A stretch of DNA of 64,000 bases from Acidobacteriota bacterium (GCA_019351995.1 JABBOD010000006.1:1-64000); one strand, 5' to 3'; shown: positions 1 through 10,632, counted from the first letter of the stretch. Program-made: numbers and translations. Notes: generated from the sequence alone by a model not told the origin.

Positions 1-14
1 CTAGTCTGTGACCC

Positions 15-623
15 ATGTCGGACCAGAACTCAGACCCGCGTCCGTTCGACCCGCCCGCTCCGGTTCTGCCACCCGTGCCGCGATACGGCGAGTACGCCGC
101 TCCGAGCGGCCCGACGCCTCCGGCTTCCGGTGCCGTTCCGGTCCCGCCCGCGGCCCCGGCCGCGGCCCCGGCGAATCCGTACGGGGTTCCCGGATATGCG
201 GCTCCCGTCACGCCGCCCAACATGTACGACGCACCGATGTACGCGCCGCCCACGCCGAAACGCCGCACCTGGGACATGGTTCTCACCATCATCCTGCTCG
301 TGTTGGCGACGTTCGGAACGCTCGGAGGCGTCGGATACGCGGCGATCTTCTCCGACCCCGCCGTGCTCGGCCAGGCGATGCGACAGCAGGGTTTCACGGG
401 CTTCTCCGGCACCATCGGGGCGGCGCCGGTGATCCTGGCGGTCAGCCATCTTCTGCTGTACGTCGTCGCTCTCGGCCTCAGCATCCCGCTGCTGATCAGA
501 GGCCGGATCGTGGTCTTCTGGATTCCGCTGGTGGCGGGCGTGATCGCCGCGATCATCTTCGTCTCCGTCATTGTCTCTGTCGTCACCTCCGACCCGGGAT
601 TCATGCAGCGGTACAGCGGCTGA
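15..623 (+). CDS. Proline-rich membrane protein, DUF6264-like
   Basis: This 202-residue protein has no recognised enzymatic domain. Residues 1-82 are rich in Pro and Ala and probably disordered, followed by three hydrophobic segments near 88-111, 138-160 and 166-190. This layout resembles the DUF6264 family of small actinobacterial membrane proteins; the assignment is from architecture only. A TAGTCT hexamer lies 7 bases before the ATG with no Shine-Dalgarno sequence, which suggests a leaderless mRNA. It converges on argF with only six bases between the stop codons. Function unknown. Confidence 0.75.
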   Translation: MSDQNSDPRPFDPPAPVLPPVPRYGEYAAPSGPTPPASGAVPVPPAAPAAAPANPYGVPGYAAPVTPPNMYDAPMYAPPTPKRRTWDMVLTIILLVLATFGTLGGVGYAAIFSDPAVLGQAMRQQGFTGFSGTIGAAPVILAVSHLLLYVVALGLSIPLLIRGRIVVFWIPLVAGVIAAIIFVSVIVSVVTSDPGFMQRYSG

Positions 624-629
624 GACGCC

Positions 630-1556
630 TCAGCTCGCACGCTCGAGGAGCCAGACGAGTAGCGCCTTCTGCGCGTGCAAGCGATTTTCGGCCTCATCCC
701 AGATGACACTCTGCGGTCCGTCGATGACGTCAGCGGCAACCTCGTAGCCGCGGTCCGCGGGCAGGCAGTGCAGGAATAGCGCATCCGGCTTGGCCAGCCT
801 CATCAGCTCGGTCGTGACCTGGTAGCCACCGAAGGTCGCGACGCGGTGGGCCTTCTCTTCCTCCTTGCCCATCGACACCCAGGTGTCGGTCACGACGATG
901 TCCGCGCCGGCGACAGCCTCCGCGGGATCCGTCAAGAGGGTCACGGACCCGCCGGTCTCGGCCGCGCGGGCATCCGCATCGGCCACGACGTGGTCGGCGG
1001 GGCTGAACTCGAGGGGAGCGGCAACGCGCACGTGCATGCCCGCCGTGGCTCCCGCGAGCACGTAGCTGTGCGCCATGTTGCTCGCGCCGTCGCCGAGGAA
1101 CGTGACCGTGAGTCCGGCCAGCGCTCCCTTGTGCTCGCGGATCGTCAACAGGTCGGCGAGCAACTGACAGGGGTGGAAGTCATCGCTGAGCGCATTCACC
1201 ACCGGCACCGTCGTGCCGAGCGCCATCTGCTCCAGGCCGGATTGCGCATAGGTGCGCCACACGATCGCCGCAACCTGACGCTCCAGGACGCGCGCGGTGT
1301 CCGACGGGCTCTCCTTGCCGCCGAGTTGGCTATTGGCGGTCGAGATGATCAGCGGGCTGCCACCGAGATCCGCGATACCGACCGCAAAGCTGACCCGGGT
1401 CCGCGTGGACGACTTGTCGAAGATCACCGCGACGGTTTGGGGACCCGCGAGCGGCTTGCGCCCCCAGCGATCGGCCTTGATCATCGCGGCGAGGTCGAGG
1501 ATCTCGGTCTGCTCCGCCCCGGTGATGTCATCGTCGCGCAGGAAGTGGCGGGTCAT
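630..1556 (-). CDS. argF: Ornithine carbamoyltransferase
   Basis: Cytoplasmic enzyme making citrulline from ornithine and carbamoyl phosphate in arginine synthesis. The carbamoyl-phosphate motif STRTR is at residues 50-54 and the ornithine-loop HCLP motif lies near residue 265; 308 residues is normal for the family. It is the last gene of the argCJBDF operon and its ATG overlaps the argD stop by four bases (ATGA), so translation is probably coupled. No argR, argG or argH follows, because the next gene is on the opposite strand. Confidence 0.96.
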   Translation of the reverse strand: MTRHFLRDDDITGAEQTEILDLAAMIKADRWGRKPLAGPQTVAVIFDKSSTRTRVSFAVGIADLGGSPLIISTANSQLGGKESPSDTARVLERQVAAIVWRTYAQSGLEQMALGTTVPVVNALSDDFHPCQLLADLLTIREHKGALAGLTVTFLGDGASNMAHSYVLAGATAGMHVRVAAPLEFSPADHVVADADARAAETGGSVTLLTDPAEAVAGADIVVTDTWVSMGKEEEKAHRVATFGGYQVTTELMRLAKPDALFLHCLPADRGYEVAADVIDGPQSVIWDEAENRLHAQKALLVWLLERAS

Positions 1557-2752
1557 GCGGTGGCTCCTTCGGCGTAGCTGCTGAGGGTCGTGGTGAAAAG
1601 TCGAATGAACTCGGCGATCTCGGCGTCCCCGATGAGGAGAGGGGGCGCGATCCGGATGCGGCTCTCCGTCGCCGCATTCACGATCAGCCCCAGCGCCAAT
1701 GCTCGGTTCGCGATCGCCGCGGCCAAGGGTTCTGCCAGGCCGATACCCAACAGCAGCCCCCTGCCCTGAACGTCCGTGATGAGTGGCGAGCCGATCCCGA
1801 GGATGGCCGACCGCAGCTCCTCGCCGCGGAACCGCGCGTTCTCGACAAGACCAGCGCGCTCGATCTCGCCGAGTACCGCGTTGGACGTCGCGGTGGCCAG
1901 TGGGTTTCCGCCGAACGTCGTGCCGTGCTGCCCCGGCTGGAAGAGCTCGCTCGCGGCACCGAAGGTGACGAGCGCGCCGATCGGGAAACCCCCACCGATC
2001 CCCTTGGCGAGCGTGATGGCGTCTGGCACGATCCCGTCGCGCTGGAACGCGAACCAGTCACCGGTGCGTCCCGCCCCCGTCTGGATCTCGTCCAGGATCA
2101 GGAGCGCACCGTGCTGCGCCGTGAGGGCGCGAGCGGCCGCGAGATACCCCTCCGGCAGGTCGAGCACCCCCGCCTCACCCTTGATCGGCTCGAGCACCAG
2201 GGCCGCGACGTCGTCAGCCATCGCCGATTCGAGGGCCTCGATCGTCGTCGGGAGGTGCTCGATGCCGGGCATGAGGGCGCCGAAAGGCGCACTCATCGCC
2301 GGCTTGCCGGTGAGGGCCATCGACCCGGTGGTGCGTCCGTGGAAGGAGCTCTGGAGTGCGAGGATGCGAGGCCGCCCGGTGAGGCGCGCGAGCTTGATCG
2401 CCGCCTCGATCGCCTCCGCCCCCGAGTTGCCGAAGACGACGCGCGAACCGCCCGTGAGACGCACAAGCCGTTCCGCCAGCTCGACCTCCGGCTGGGAGGC
2501 GAAGTAGTTGGAGATGTGCGCGAGAGTCGCCGCCTGTTTCGAGACGGCATCCACAAACACCGGATGCGCGTGACCGAGCGCATTGACGGCAATGCCCGCG
2601 AGGAAATCAAGATACTCCCGGCCCTCGATATCCCACACACGCGCGCCCTCGCCGCGCGCCAGCACGGCGAGGGGCCGTGGGATCGACTTCATCGCGACGG
2701 CACCGAGCCGGTCGCTCCACGCAGTCGTCATGGTGTGCATCTGGGTGCTCAT
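1553..2752 (-). CDS. argD: Acetylornithine aminotransferase
   Basis: PLP-dependent class III aminotransferase that converts N-acetylglutamate semialdehyde to N-acetylornithine using glutamate. The PLP lysine is K250 in the ITLAKG motif, and D221 in the LILDE motif binds the pyridine nitrogen. The 399-residue length is typical. It overlaps argB by four bases at the start and argF by four at the end. The operon context favours ArgD over other class III enzymes such as GABA aminotransferase. Confidence 0.95.
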   Translation of the reverse strand: MSTQMHTMTTAWSDRLGAVAMKSIPRPLAVLARGEGARVWDIEGREYLDFLAGIAVNALGHAHPVFVDAVSKQAATLAHISNYFASQPEVELAERLVRLTGGSRVVFGNSGAEAIEAAIKLARLTGRPRILALQSSFHGRTTGSMALTGKPAMSAPFGALMPGIEHLPTTIEALESAMADDVAALVLEPIKGEAGVLDLPEGYLAAARALTAQHGALLILDEIQTGAGRTGDWFAFQRDGIVPDAITLAKGIGGGFPIGALVTFGAASELFQPGQHGTTFGGNPLATATSNAVLGEIERAGLVENARFRGEELRSAILGIGSPLITDVQGRGLLLGIGLAEPLAAAIANRALALGLIVNAATESRIRIAPPLLIGDAEIAEFIRLFTTTLSSYAEGATA

Positions 2753-3660
2753 GCTGGCACCACCTCCGTGCCGATTCCGGCGTCGGTGAAGATCTCGAGC
2801 AGGATCGAGTGCGGCCGACGACCGTCAATGATCGCTGCTTTGGGTACTCCCCCGCTGACCGCCTCGAGGCACGCGGTCATCTTGGGGATCATGCCGCTCT
2901 CGAGGTGCGGGAGCAGGTGACTGAGCTCGCCGGTGTCGATCACCGACACCAGTGAGTCGCGGTTCGGCCAGTCGCGGTACAGCCCCTCGACGTCGGTGAG
3001 GACGACGAGTTTTGCGGCGTCCAGCGCGACGGCGAGCGCCGCCGCCGCCGAGTCGGCGTTCACGTTGAGCGACTGGCCGGGAACGTCGATATCGGGAGCG
3101 ATCGAGGACACCACAGGGATACGTCCGGCGTTCACCTCGGCGAGCACCGAGGCGGGATCGACCTCGACGACGTCACCGACCAGGCCGATGTCCACCAGCT
3201 CGCCGTCGACGAACGCGCCACGACGAGAGCCGCGGAACAGTCCGGCATCCTCACCCGAGATCGCGGAGGCAAGCGGTCCGTGCTCGTTGATCAGGCTCAC
3301 CAGTTCTCGGCTGACCTGCCCGGTCAGCACCATGCGCACGACCTCCATCGTCTCGGGAGTCGTGACACGGAATCCGCCGACGAACTGGCTCGGGATGCCG
3401 AGCCGCTCGAGCATGGATGTGATCTGCGGGCCACCGCCGTGCACAACGACCGGCTTCAGGCCGACGTGCCGCAGGTAGACCATGTCCTCGGCGAACGCCC
3501 GCTGCAACGATGCGTCGACCATCGCGTTCCCGCCGAACTTGACCACCACGATCTGCCCGGCGAACTGCTTGAGCCATGGCAGGCTCTCGATGAGAGTGCT
3601 CGCCTTGGTCTCGGCGTCGGCGAGCCGCGGGTCGTTCGCGACGGGCGCTTGCTCGCTCAC
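2749..3660 (-). CDS. argB: Acetylglutamate kinase
   Basis: Phosphorylates N-acetylglutamate with ATP, the second step of arginine synthesis and usually the step feedback-inhibited by arginine. The amino acid kinase fold is visible: the phosphate-binding KFGGNAM motif near the N-terminus, the substrate-loop GGGPQI motif, and the C-terminal [11 protein letters not shown] stretch. The 303 residues include an extended N-terminal helix, which in other ArgB proteins accompanies arginine-sensitive hexamers; that regulation is inferred. The gene overlaps argJ and argD by four bases each. Confidence 0.96.
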   Translation of the reverse strand: MSEQAPVANDPRLADAETKASTLIESLPWLKQFAGQIVVVKFGGNAMVDASLQRAFAEDMVYLRHVGLKPVVVHGGGPQITSMLERLGIPSQFVGGFRVTTPETMEVVRMVLTGQVSRELVSLINEHGPLASAISGEDAGLFRGSRRGAFVDGELVDIGLVGDVVEVDPASVLAEVNAGRIPVVSSIAPDIDVPGQSLNVNADSAAAALAVALDAAKLVVLTDVEGLYRDWPNRDSLVSVIDTGELSHLLPHLESGMIPKMTACLEAVSGGVPKAAIIDGRRPHSILLEIFTDAGIGTEVVPA

Positions 3661-4808
3661 GACGCGTACGCGCTGTTCTCGTGCACGTAGTCGTGGGTGA
3701 GATCGTTGGTCATGATGGTGGCCGTCGCGTCGCCGTTCTTGAGATCGATGAGCACATGAACGGCGCGAGGCGTGAGGTCAACCTCGTCGCGCGGGCGGTC
3801 GGGGGCTCCGTTTGAGCAAACACGTACGCCGTTCATCGACACATCGACGGCGTAGGGATCGAACGACGCCGTGGTCGTGCCGATCGCGGCGAGCACCCGG
3901 CCCCAGTTGGGGTCGTTGCCGAAGACCGCAGCCTTGAAGAGATTATTGCGAGCAACCGATCGCCCCACCTCGACCGCGTCGTCGTCGGTGGCCGCATTGA
4001 CGACCTCGATCGAGATGTCGTGGCTTGCGCCCTCGGCGTCGGACTGCAGCTGGCGCGCGAGGTCGAGAGTGAGCTCGCTGAGGGCCGCGGTGAAATCCTC
4101 GGCAGACGGAACGATTCCGGATGCCCCACTCGCCAAGAGCGACACCTGGTCGTTCGTCGACATGCACCCGTCGGAGTCGAGTCGATCGAAGCTGATGCGG
4201 GTCGCGGTTCGCAAGGCGGTATCGAGTGCCGGCGAATCAAGCGAGGCATCCGTCGTGATGACGACGAGCATCGTGGCGAGGCCCGGCGCGAGCATGCCAG
4301 CGCCTTTGGCCATCCCGCCAAGGGTCCAACCGTCACGTTCGACGATCGCCGTCTTCGCGTGGGTGTCGGTCGTGATGATGGCGGTTGCGGCATCCAGCCC
4401 GCCGTCGTCGGTGAGAGCAGCGACCGCGGCCGTGACCCCGGCGGTGAGCTTGTCGACCGGCAACTGCTCGCCGATCAGGCCGGTTGAGCACACCAGGACG
4501 TCGCCGGCGCTCAGCCCGAGCTCGGCGGCGACCGCCTCCGCGGTGGCATGGGTGGTCTGGAAGCCTTGAGCCCCGGTGAAGCAATTCGCGCCGCCCGAGT
4601 TGAGCACGATCGCGCTCACCTCGCCATCGGCGATGACCTGCTTCGACCAGATGATCGGGTTGGCCTGGGCGCGATTGCTCGTGAAGACGACGGCGGCGCT
4701 TGCCAGCGGTCCCCGATTGACGACCAGGGCGAGGTCCAGATTGCCCGACGACTTGAGACCGGCGCGCACGCCGGCGGCCTCGAATCCGGCGGCAGCGGTG
4801 ACACTCAC
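3657..4808 (-). CDS. argJ: Bifunctional ornithine acetyltransferase / N-acetylglutamate synthase
   Basis: Transfers acetyl groups from acetylornithine back to glutamate, so that the acetylated pathway is cyclic. The precursor normally cleaves itself before a threonine nucleophile; here the site is A178-T179 within APGLATML, after the KGAGM motif. At 383 residues it matches the family. Because this operon contains argJ, a separate argE deacetylase is not needed. It overlaps both argC and argB by four bases. Confidence 0.95.
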   Translation of the reverse strand: MSVTAAAGFEAAGVRAGLKSSGNLDLALVVNRGPLASAAVVFTSNRAQANPIIWSKQVIADGEVSAIVLNSGGANCFTGAQGFQTTHATAEAVAAELGLSAGDVLVCSTGLIGEQLPVDKLTAGVTAAVAALTDDGGLDAATAIITTDTHAKTAIVERDGWTLGGMAKGAGMLAPGLATMLVVITTDASLDSPALDTALRTATRISFDRLDSDGCMSTNDQVSLLASGASGIVPSAEDFTAALSELTLDLARQLQSDAEGASHDISIEVVNAATDDDAVEVGRSVARNNLFKAAVFGNDPNWGRVLAAIGTTTASFDPYAVDVSMNGVRVCSNGAPDRPRDEVDLTPRAVHVLIDLKNGDATATIMTNDLTHDYVHENSAYAS

Positions 4809-5854
4809 GGGGCGACTCCGTTCAGGGACAGGCCGGTCGCCTCGGGGATTCCCAGAGCGATATTGGCCGATTGGATGGCGGCACCGGCGGTGCCCTTGAC
4901 GAGGTTGTCGAGCGCGCTGACCGCGACAACGCGACCCACCCGCTCGTCGATCGCGAGACCGATCAGCACCGTGTTCGCACCCGTGGTGTCGCCGGATCTC
5001 GGGAACTGCCCGTCCGGCAGAACCTTCACGAACGTCTCATTCGCGTACGCGGCCTCCCACGCCTCCCGCACGTCGTGCGCACTGACGCCCGGGGCGAGCT
5101 TCGCGGTGGAGGTGGCGAGGATGCCGCGCGACATCGGGACGAGCACCGGAGTGAACGAGATCCCCACGCCGACTCCCCCGACTGCCGTCAGATTCTGCAC
5201 GATCTCGGGGTTGTGCCGGTGGGTGCCGCCGACCTGATAGGCGGACGCCGAACCCGCAATCTCGCTCGCGAGCAGTTCGGCCTTCAGGCTCTTCCCCGCG
5301 CCCGATGTGCCGACCGCGAGCACGCTGACCAGGTCGTGGGGCTCGACGATTCCGGCTGCGATCCCCGGGGCCAGCCCCAGCGTGATCGCGGTGACGTTGC
5401 AGCCGGGGACGGCGATCCTGGTGGCGGCGACGAGGTTGTCACGCTGCCGGGACGAGCCGTTGTCGAGGAGCAATTCTGGCATCCCGTAGTTCCATGCCCC
5501 GAAGTACTCGCCGCCGTAGAACTCGGCCCACGCGGCAGGGTCGGTGAGTCGGTGATCGGCGCCGCAGTCGATGACGAGCACGTCATCCGGAAGCTCCGAT
5601 GTGAGCTCTCCCGACATGCCGTGCGGGAGCGCGAGGAACACGAGGTCGGCACCGGCCAGCACCTCCGGCGTGGTCTCCTGCAGCGTGAGGTGCGCGAGCG
5701 AGCGCAGATGGGGCTGGGTCGCGATGAGCGGCTGACCGGCGTTCTGGAACGCGGTGACCGTGGTGATCTCAAAATCCGGATGCTGCGCGAGCAGCCGCAG
5801 CAGCTCGCCTCCGGCGTATCCGCTTGCGCCGGCAACGGCGACGGACAGCGACAT
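4805..5854 (-). CDS. argC: N-acetyl-gamma-glutamyl-phosphate reductase
   Basis: NADPH-dependent reductase of acetylglutamyl phosphate, third step of arginine synthesis. It begins with a Rossmann motif (GASGYAGGE) and carries the catalytic cysteine C152 in AVPGCNVTA. It is the first gene of argCJBDF. A TAAGGT hexamer ends six bases before the ATG (5861-5866) with no Shine-Dalgarno sequence, so the operon mRNA may be leaderless. ArgR control would be expected from other actinobacteria, but I could not identify a convincing ARG box. Confidence 0.95.
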   Translation of the reverse strand: MSLSVAVAGASGYAGGELLRLLAQHPDFEITTVTAFQNAGQPLIATQPHLRSLAHLTLQETTPEVLAGADLVFLALPHGMSGELTSELPDDVLVIDCGADHRLTDPAAWAEFYGGEYFGAWNYGMPELLLDNGSSRQRDNLVAATRIAVPGCNVTAITLGLAPGIAAGIVEPHDLVSVLAVGTSGAGKSLKAELLASEIAGSASAYQVGGTHRHNPEIVQNLTAVGGVGVGISFTPVLVPMSRGILATSTAKLAPGVSAHDVREAWEAAYANETFVKVLPDGQFPRSGDTTGANTVLIGLAIDERVGRVVAVSALDNLVKGTAGAAIQSANIALGIPEATGLSLNGVAP

Positions 5855-6181
5855 GGTTCAACCTTAGGGTTCGACGGGACGGTGTCGGAGCGGCGACGTC
5901 ACGCGAAACGGCTGAAGACGAGTCAGCGGCGCGGCGTCGCCTGAAGTCGGCGCGCACGACGGACTCGACGGAGAGCTGCGCTCCGGAGTTCGATCGTCGT
6001 GGTCTGCACGCATCGACCATACTGCGCCGATGCCTCGCTGGTCCAATCTGTGGCAGGCCGGCATCGACGAGTCTCGCAATCTGTGTTCCCATTCCGCCTC
6101 ATGTGAGGGCGGATTGGAATACGAAAAGCGAGCGGGCCAGTTCTCCTCGATCGCGGGGCGGCGGGCGGCGATCTCCCCCAG
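5855..6181. other. Intergenic region between pheT and argC
   Basis: These 327 bases hold no credible gene. The pheT-proximal end contains a hairpin (6092-6114) that may end pheST transcription. The argC-proximal end contains the TAAGGT candidate -10 element. A second possible promoter, TTGGAC with TATGGT near 6018-6023, would give a long leader and is weak. The rest shows nothing I recognise. Confidence 0.6.
6092..6114 (-). terminator. Candidate terminator hairpin after pheT
   Basis: A stem of CCGCCTCA against TGAGGGCGG with one bulge lies about 70 bases past the pheT stop. No U-run follows, as is common in high-GC actinobacteria, so termination strength is uncertain. Confidence 0.45.
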
Positions 6182-8671
6182 CTACTCGCGGACGGTCGCG
6201 CCGAACAGCTCGCCGGCGCGCGCGGCACCGGACAGCTTCGCCTCGCTCGCCTCGGCAGCGGTGAGGGTGCGGTCCGGCGCCCGGAAGCGCATGGCGAACG
6301 TCAGCGACTTCCTGCCCGCCGGAATGCCGGTACCCCGATAGTCGTCGACGAGGCGAGCATCCTCCAGGAGTTCACCCGCACCCTCGACAACCGCGGCCAG
6401 CACCTCACCGGCGGGAATCTCACGCGGCACGACCAGCGAGAGATCCTGCGTCGCAGCGGGGAGCGTGTCGATTGCTGTCGGTGTCGCCTGCAGCGCGCCG
6501 AGCTCGATGAGAGCGTCGAGGTCGAGTTCGACGAGAGCCACCACTCGCGGCAAGTCGAGCTCGTCGGCCAAAGAGGGCAACAGCTCGCCCGCAATGCCGA
6601 CGACACGGTCGCCGACCCGCAACTCCGCGGTGCGTCCCGGGTGAAGCGCCGGATGCGATCCGGTCCCGATCGCGATGTCGACCGCGAGTGCCAGCGCGAG
6701 CTGCCGGACAGCGTCAAGGGCATCGGTGATGCCGGCCGGCACGGCGACAGCCCCCGGTTGCTTCGCCAGCGCGTCGCCGAGAAAGAGGCCGCCGACATGC
6801 ATCGGCTGCGCGGGGATGCTCGCGTTCATGACCGCCAGAGTCGCATCGTCCGGACGCGCGGCACCGACGGGGATGGTGTCCGTTCCGACCATGACACCGT
6901 TCTCGGGGAGGAAGACGGCACCGATCTCGAACACGGCGAGGTCGGTCATCCCGCGCGAGAGGTTGCGGCGGGCGACCTCGATGAGGCCGGGGAGCAGCGA
7001 TCGGCGCAGCACCCCGTTCTGCGGGTCGAGCGGGTTCGCCAGCCGCACCGCCGTCGCGCCGGGCTCGAACAGCTCCACCATGGAGGCGGAGGTGAAGGGC
7101 GAGGCAAGCACTTCCGTCGAACCGGCGGCCGCGAGCGTCGCTGCCGCGCGACGGCGCGCCGTCTGTGCACGCGTGAGACCTCGGCCCGGTGGCGCAATCG
7201 GCAGAACAGCGGGGATGCGGTCGTATCCGACGATGCGCGCGACCTCCTCGACCAACGTGACCGCGTCAGTAAGGTCGGGACGCCAACTCGGCGGCGTGAC
7301 CTGGAGCATTCCGTCCTCCGCCGCGCGACAGGTTGTGCCGATCAGGTCGAGAGCGTTCCGCACCTCCGAGAGCGTGTAGTCCGCACCGATGATCTCGGCG
7401 GGGTGGCTCATCGAGAAGGCGATCGGGGCGGGCTCTGGGTACTGGTTGTCCACCGAGCCCAGCGGATCCGCCGTTCCGCCCGCCAGCTCGACCAGCAGGT
7501 CGACCACGCGCTGCGCGGCGACCGGTCCGAGCTTCGGGTCCACGCCGCGCTCGAAGCGCTTGGAGGCTTCGCTCGGCAACTTGTGGCGGCGAGCGGTGCG
7601 CGCGATCGAGACCGGGTCGAAGTTGGCGGCTTCGATGAGGATGTCGGTGGTGGTCTCCGAGATCTCAGTCGTCGCCCCGCCCATCACCCCGGCGAGGCCG
7701 ATCGGACCGGAGTCGTCGGTGATCAGCAGATCCTCGGTCGAGAGGGTGCGCACGACACCGTCGAGGGTCTCGAGCTTCTCACCCGCCTCCGCCCGACGCA
7801 CCACAAAGCCGCCGCGCAGCTTGGCGAGGTCGTAGCCGTGGGTTGGCTGGCCGAGCTCGAACATGACGTAGTTGGTGATGTCGACCGGGAGGGAGATGGA
7901 TCGCACCCCCGCGAGTGTGAGGCGAGCCACCATCCATGGCGGTGTTGGCCGGGTCACGTCGACCCCGCGCACCACGCGCGTCGCGAAGGCGCGCGAGCCG
8001 AGGGTGCCGCGGATCGGAGCACGGTCGTCGACCTTCACCGGGAAGATTTCGACAGGCTCACGGGGCGAGACGGCGAGCGCGGGGTCACGGAACGCCGCAC
8101 CCGTCGAGTGGCTGTACTCGCGCGCCACGCCGCGGATGGAGATGGCGTATCCGCGATCGGGTGTCACGTTGATCTCGACCGCCGCGTCATCCAAACCGAG
8201 CAGGTGGATCGCATCCGCCCCGACCGGAGCATCGTCGAGCCCCAGCGCGGCGAGCCGCAGGATGCCGTCGTGCTCCTCGCCGAGCCCGAGCTCCCGCGCG
8301 GAGGCGATCATGCCGTCGGAGGTGTGTCCGTAGGTCGTCCGAGCCGCGATCGGGAACGGCCCAGGCAGAACGGCACCCGGAAGCGTCACCACGACCTTGT
8401 CACCGACGGCGAAGTTGTGGGCGCCGCAGACGATGCCGCGCGGCTCGGCCTCCCCGACATCCACCTGACACCAGTTGATCGTCTTGCCGTTGCTCTGCGG
8501 CTCCGGCGTGAAAGCCAGCACCTGGCCGACCACGACCGGGCCGCTCACCTCGAACAGGTGCACGTCCTCTTCCTCGAAGCCCACCCTCACCAGGGCTTCG
8601 TGCACGCTCTCGAGCGACACGTCCTCGGGAAGGTCGACCCACTCCCCCAGCCAGCTCAGCGGGACGCGCAT
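6182..8671 (-). CDS. pheT: Phenylalanyl-tRNA synthetase, beta subunit
   Basis: Beta chain of the heterotetrameric synthetase that charges tRNA-Phe; its B3/B4 part edits mischarged tyrosine. The 829 residues contain, in order, the N-terminal MRVPLSWLGEWV start, a tRNA-binding OB domain (about 40-150), the B3/B4 editing region, the B5 domain, the catalytic-like core and a C-terminal anticodon-binding FDX-ACB domain ending in KSLTFAMRFRAPDRTLT. Its ATG abuts the pheS stop codon directly, so the two subunits are co-translated. Confidence 0.96.
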   Translation of the reverse strand: MRVPLSWLGEWVDLPEDVSLESVHEALVRVGFEEEDVHLFEVSGPVVVGQVLAFTPEPQSNGKTINWCQVDVGEAEPRGIVCGAHNFAVGDKVVVTLPGAVLPGPFPIAARTTYGHTSDGMIASARELGLGEEHDGILRLAALGLDDAPVGADAIHLLGLDDAAVEINVTPDRGYAISIRGVAREYSHSTGAAFRDPALAVSPREPVEIFPVKVDDRAPIRGTLGSRAFATRVVRGVDVTRPTPPWMVARLTLAGVRSISLPVDITNYVMFELGQPTHGYDLAKLRGGFVVRRAEAGEKLETLDGVVRTLSTEDLLITDDSGPIGLAGVMGGATTEISETTTDILIEAANFDPVSIARTARRHKLPSEASKRFERGVDPKLGPVAAQRVVDLLVELAGGTADPLGSVDNQYPEPAPIAFSMSHPAEIIGADYTLSEVRNALDLIGTTCRAAEDGMLQVTPPSWRPDLTDAVTLVEEVARIVGYDRIPAVLPIAPPGRGLTRAQTARRRAAATLAAAGSTEVLASPFTSASMVELFEPGATAVRLANPLDPQNGVLRRSLLPGLIEVARRNLSRGMTDLAVFEIGAVFLPENGVMVGTDTIPVGAARPDDATLAVMNASIPAQPMHVGGLFLGDALAKQPGAVAVPAGITDALDAVRQLALALAVDIAIGTGSHPALHPGRTAELRVGDRVVGIAGELLPSLADELDLPRVVALVELDLDALIELGALQATPTAIDTLPAATQDLSLVVPREIPAGEVLAAVVEGAGELLEDARLVDDYRGTGIPAGRKSLTFAMRFRAPDRTLTAAEASEAKLSGAARAGELFGATVRE

Positions 8672-9712
8672 CTAGACCACCATCCCGAACTGCCGCGAGA
8701 AGCGCACGTCGCCCTCGACGATGTCGTGCATGTCGGTCAGCCCGTTGCGGAACATCAACGTGCGGTCGATGCCCATGCCGAAAGCGAAACCCTGGTACTC
8801 GTCCGGGTCGATGCCCGCCGAGCGGAGCACATTCGGGTTGACCATGCCGCAGCCGCCCCACTCGATCCAGCGGGCGCCGCCCTTGGCGTTCTCGACCCAG
8901 ACATCCATCTCGGCGCTCGGCTCCGTGAACGGGAAGTAGTTGGGGCGAAGTCGGATCTGCGCGCCCGCGCCGAACAGCGCGTGCGCCATGTGCTCGAGCG
9001 TGCCGCGGAGGTTCGCCATCGTGAGCCCTTTGTCGATCGCGATGCCCTCGATCTGATGGAACACCGGGGTGTGGGTGGCGTCCAGTTCATCGGTGCGGTA
9101 CACCCGGCCGACCGCGGCGACGTACACCGGGAGCGGGCGCGCGAGCAGTGAGCGAATCTGCACCGGGCTCGTGTGCGTGCGCATCACCAGATGACGCTCC
9201 ACGGGCTCGACGTAGAAGGTGTCCTGCATCGCGCGGGCCGGGTGGTCCTCGTCGAAGTTGAGCGCATCGAAGTTGAACCACTCGTGCTCGAGTTCTGGCC
9301 CCTCGCCGATCTCCCAGCCCATCGAGATGAACAGATCGCTCATCTGCTCCATCAGCAGACTGAGCGGATGCCGCGCCCCGGCCCGCCAGCGCGTCGGCAC
9401 CGCGGTCACGTCGAGCGCTTCCGCCTCGAGCTTCGCGGACTCCTCGGCGGCGAGGATCACGGACTCCTGCGCCGCAAACGCGGCGTTGACCTGTGCACGC
9501 GCTCCGCCGACGAGCTTGCCAGCGGCGGCCTTCTGGTCTCCTGGCAGATCTCGGATGAGCGCGTTGAAGTTCGCCAGCGGCGAGCCCTCCGCTGAATGCG
9601 CGGCGCGCACGACCTTCAGAGCGGCGGAATCACCGGCTGCTGCGATCGCGGCGAGAGCCGCCTCGACGGCCGCGTCGACGGCATTCTCGGTGATCTGGGG
9701 AGCGTCGGACAC
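8672..9712 (-). CDS. pheS: Phenylalanyl-tRNA synthetase, alpha subunit
   Basis: Catalytic alpha subunit, class II synthetase core that binds Phe, ATP and the tRNA acceptor end. An N-terminal coiled coil (about 10-100) precedes the catalytic domain with the motif 2 region (VGRVYRTDELDATH), the FHQIEG segment and motif 3 (FAFGMGIDR). The 346-residue length is normal. The start is a GTG preceded at eight bases by TAAGCT, so a leaderless pheST mRNA starting here is possible even though the methyltransferase gene lies 72 bases upstream on the same strand. Confidence 0.96.
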   Translation of the reverse strand: MSDAPQITENAVDAAVEAALAAIAAAGDSAALKVVRAAHSAEGSPLANFNALIRDLPGDQKAAAGKLVGGARAQVNAAFAAQESVILAAEESAKLEAEALDVTAVPTRWRAGARHPLSLLMEQMSDLFISMGWEIGEGPELEHEWFNFDALNFDEDHPARAMQDTFYVEPVERHLVMRTHTSPVQIRSLLARPLPVYVAAVGRVYRTDELDATHTPVFHQIEGIAIDKGLTMANLRGTLEHMAHALFGAGAQIRLRPNYFPFTEPSAEMDVWVENAKGGARWIEWGGCGMVNPNVLRSAGIDPDEYQGFAFGMGIDRTLMFRNGLTDMHDIVEGDVRFSRQFGMVV

Positions 9713-9784
9713 GAGTCACAAGCTTAGTTGGCACGGGCTCAGGTGACCCGACGCGCTCGCGTCGACGAGAAATGGCCTTCGCTC

Positions 9785-10585
9785 TCAGCCTGGCGCGCGC
9801 TGCGCGAACGCCGACTCGTAGAGGCACACGGACGCCGCCGTCGCGAGATTCAACGACTCCGCGCGACCGTAGATCGGCACCTTCACGACATGATCGGCGA
9901 GGGTCAGCGACTCGTCGGTGAGACCGTGGGCCTCGTTCCCGAAGAGCCAGGCGGTGGGCTGCGCGAGCCGGTCGCGGACGGTGGGCAGGTCATCGCCGGC
10001 GATGTCAGCGGCCAGCACCTGCAAACCGGCGGATTTCACGGCGCGGATCGCGGCATCCAGTTCTCCGCCCTGCGCCACCGCGACGTGGAATATCGACCCG
10101 GTGGTCGACCGCACGACCTTCGGGTTGTAGGCATCGACGCTGCGACCCGTGAAGATGACACCGCCGGCGCCCGCCGCATCCGCGGCACGGATGATGGTGC
10201 CTGCGTTTCCGGGATCGCGGACCTCGTCGAGGATGGCCACCAGCGTCACGCCCCCGGACAGCAACTCATGGACCGAGACCGGGAACTGCCGCGCGACCGC
10301 CACCACCCCCTGAGGCGTGACGGTGTCCGCCATGGTCTCGAGCACGTGGTCGCTGACCGTCTCGGCCTCGACGCCGGATGCCGCGGCAGCTCGCGCGAGG
10401 TCGGGATAGCGATCAAAGGCCGCGTGAGTCATGAACAGATCGACGAGCAACGCCGCGCGGAACTGCAGAGCCTCCGACACCGCCTGCGGCCCCTCCACCA
10501 GGAAAAGGCCGGTCTCCTCACGGGCGCTGCGTTTGGCGAGTTTCGCCACGGCACGCACGCGCGGGGAACGCGGGTTGTCGATCAC
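9785..10585 (-). CDS. TrmH/SpoU-family RNA 2'-O-methyltransferase
   Basis: SPOUT-fold methyltransferase acting on rRNA or tRNA ribose. An N-terminal substrate-binding domain (about 1-100) precedes the three SpoU motifs: DEVRDPGNAGTIIR, FGNEAHGL and IPIYGRAESLNLATA. The last forms the trefoil knot that binds S-adenosylmethionine. Which nucleotide it modifies cannot be told from sequence. It sits between rplT and pheS, a common actinobacterial arrangement. The start is a GTG with TAGCCT six bases upstream and no Shine-Dalgarno sequence. Confidence 0.9.
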   Translation of the reverse strand: MIDNPRSPRVRAVAKLAKRSAREETGLFLVEGPQAVSEALQFRAALLVDLFMTHAAFDRYPDLARAAAASGVEAETVSDHVLETMADTVTPQGVVAVARQFPVSVHELLSGGVTLVAILDEVRDPGNAGTIIRAADAAGAGGVIFTGRSVDAYNPKVVRSTTGSIFHVAVAQGGELDAAIRAVKSAGLQVLAADIAGDDLPTVRDRLAQPTAWLFGNEAHGLTDESLTLADHVVKVPIYGRAESLNLATAASVCLYESAFAQRAPG

Positions 10586-10632
10586 CGCATCAGGCTACGG
10601 CGCGGGAGTGAACGCGCCGTGATGAAACGGCG

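Noticed and set aside
5990-6030. ARG boxes upstream of argC
   Set aside because: GCATCG repeats are present but do not form a convincing paired ARG operator.
6641-9151. Long plus-strand open frame antisense to pheST
   Set aside because: Its protein is Arg/Asp/His-rich low-complexity shadow typical of high-GC codon bias; pheS and pheT are unmistakable on the other strand.
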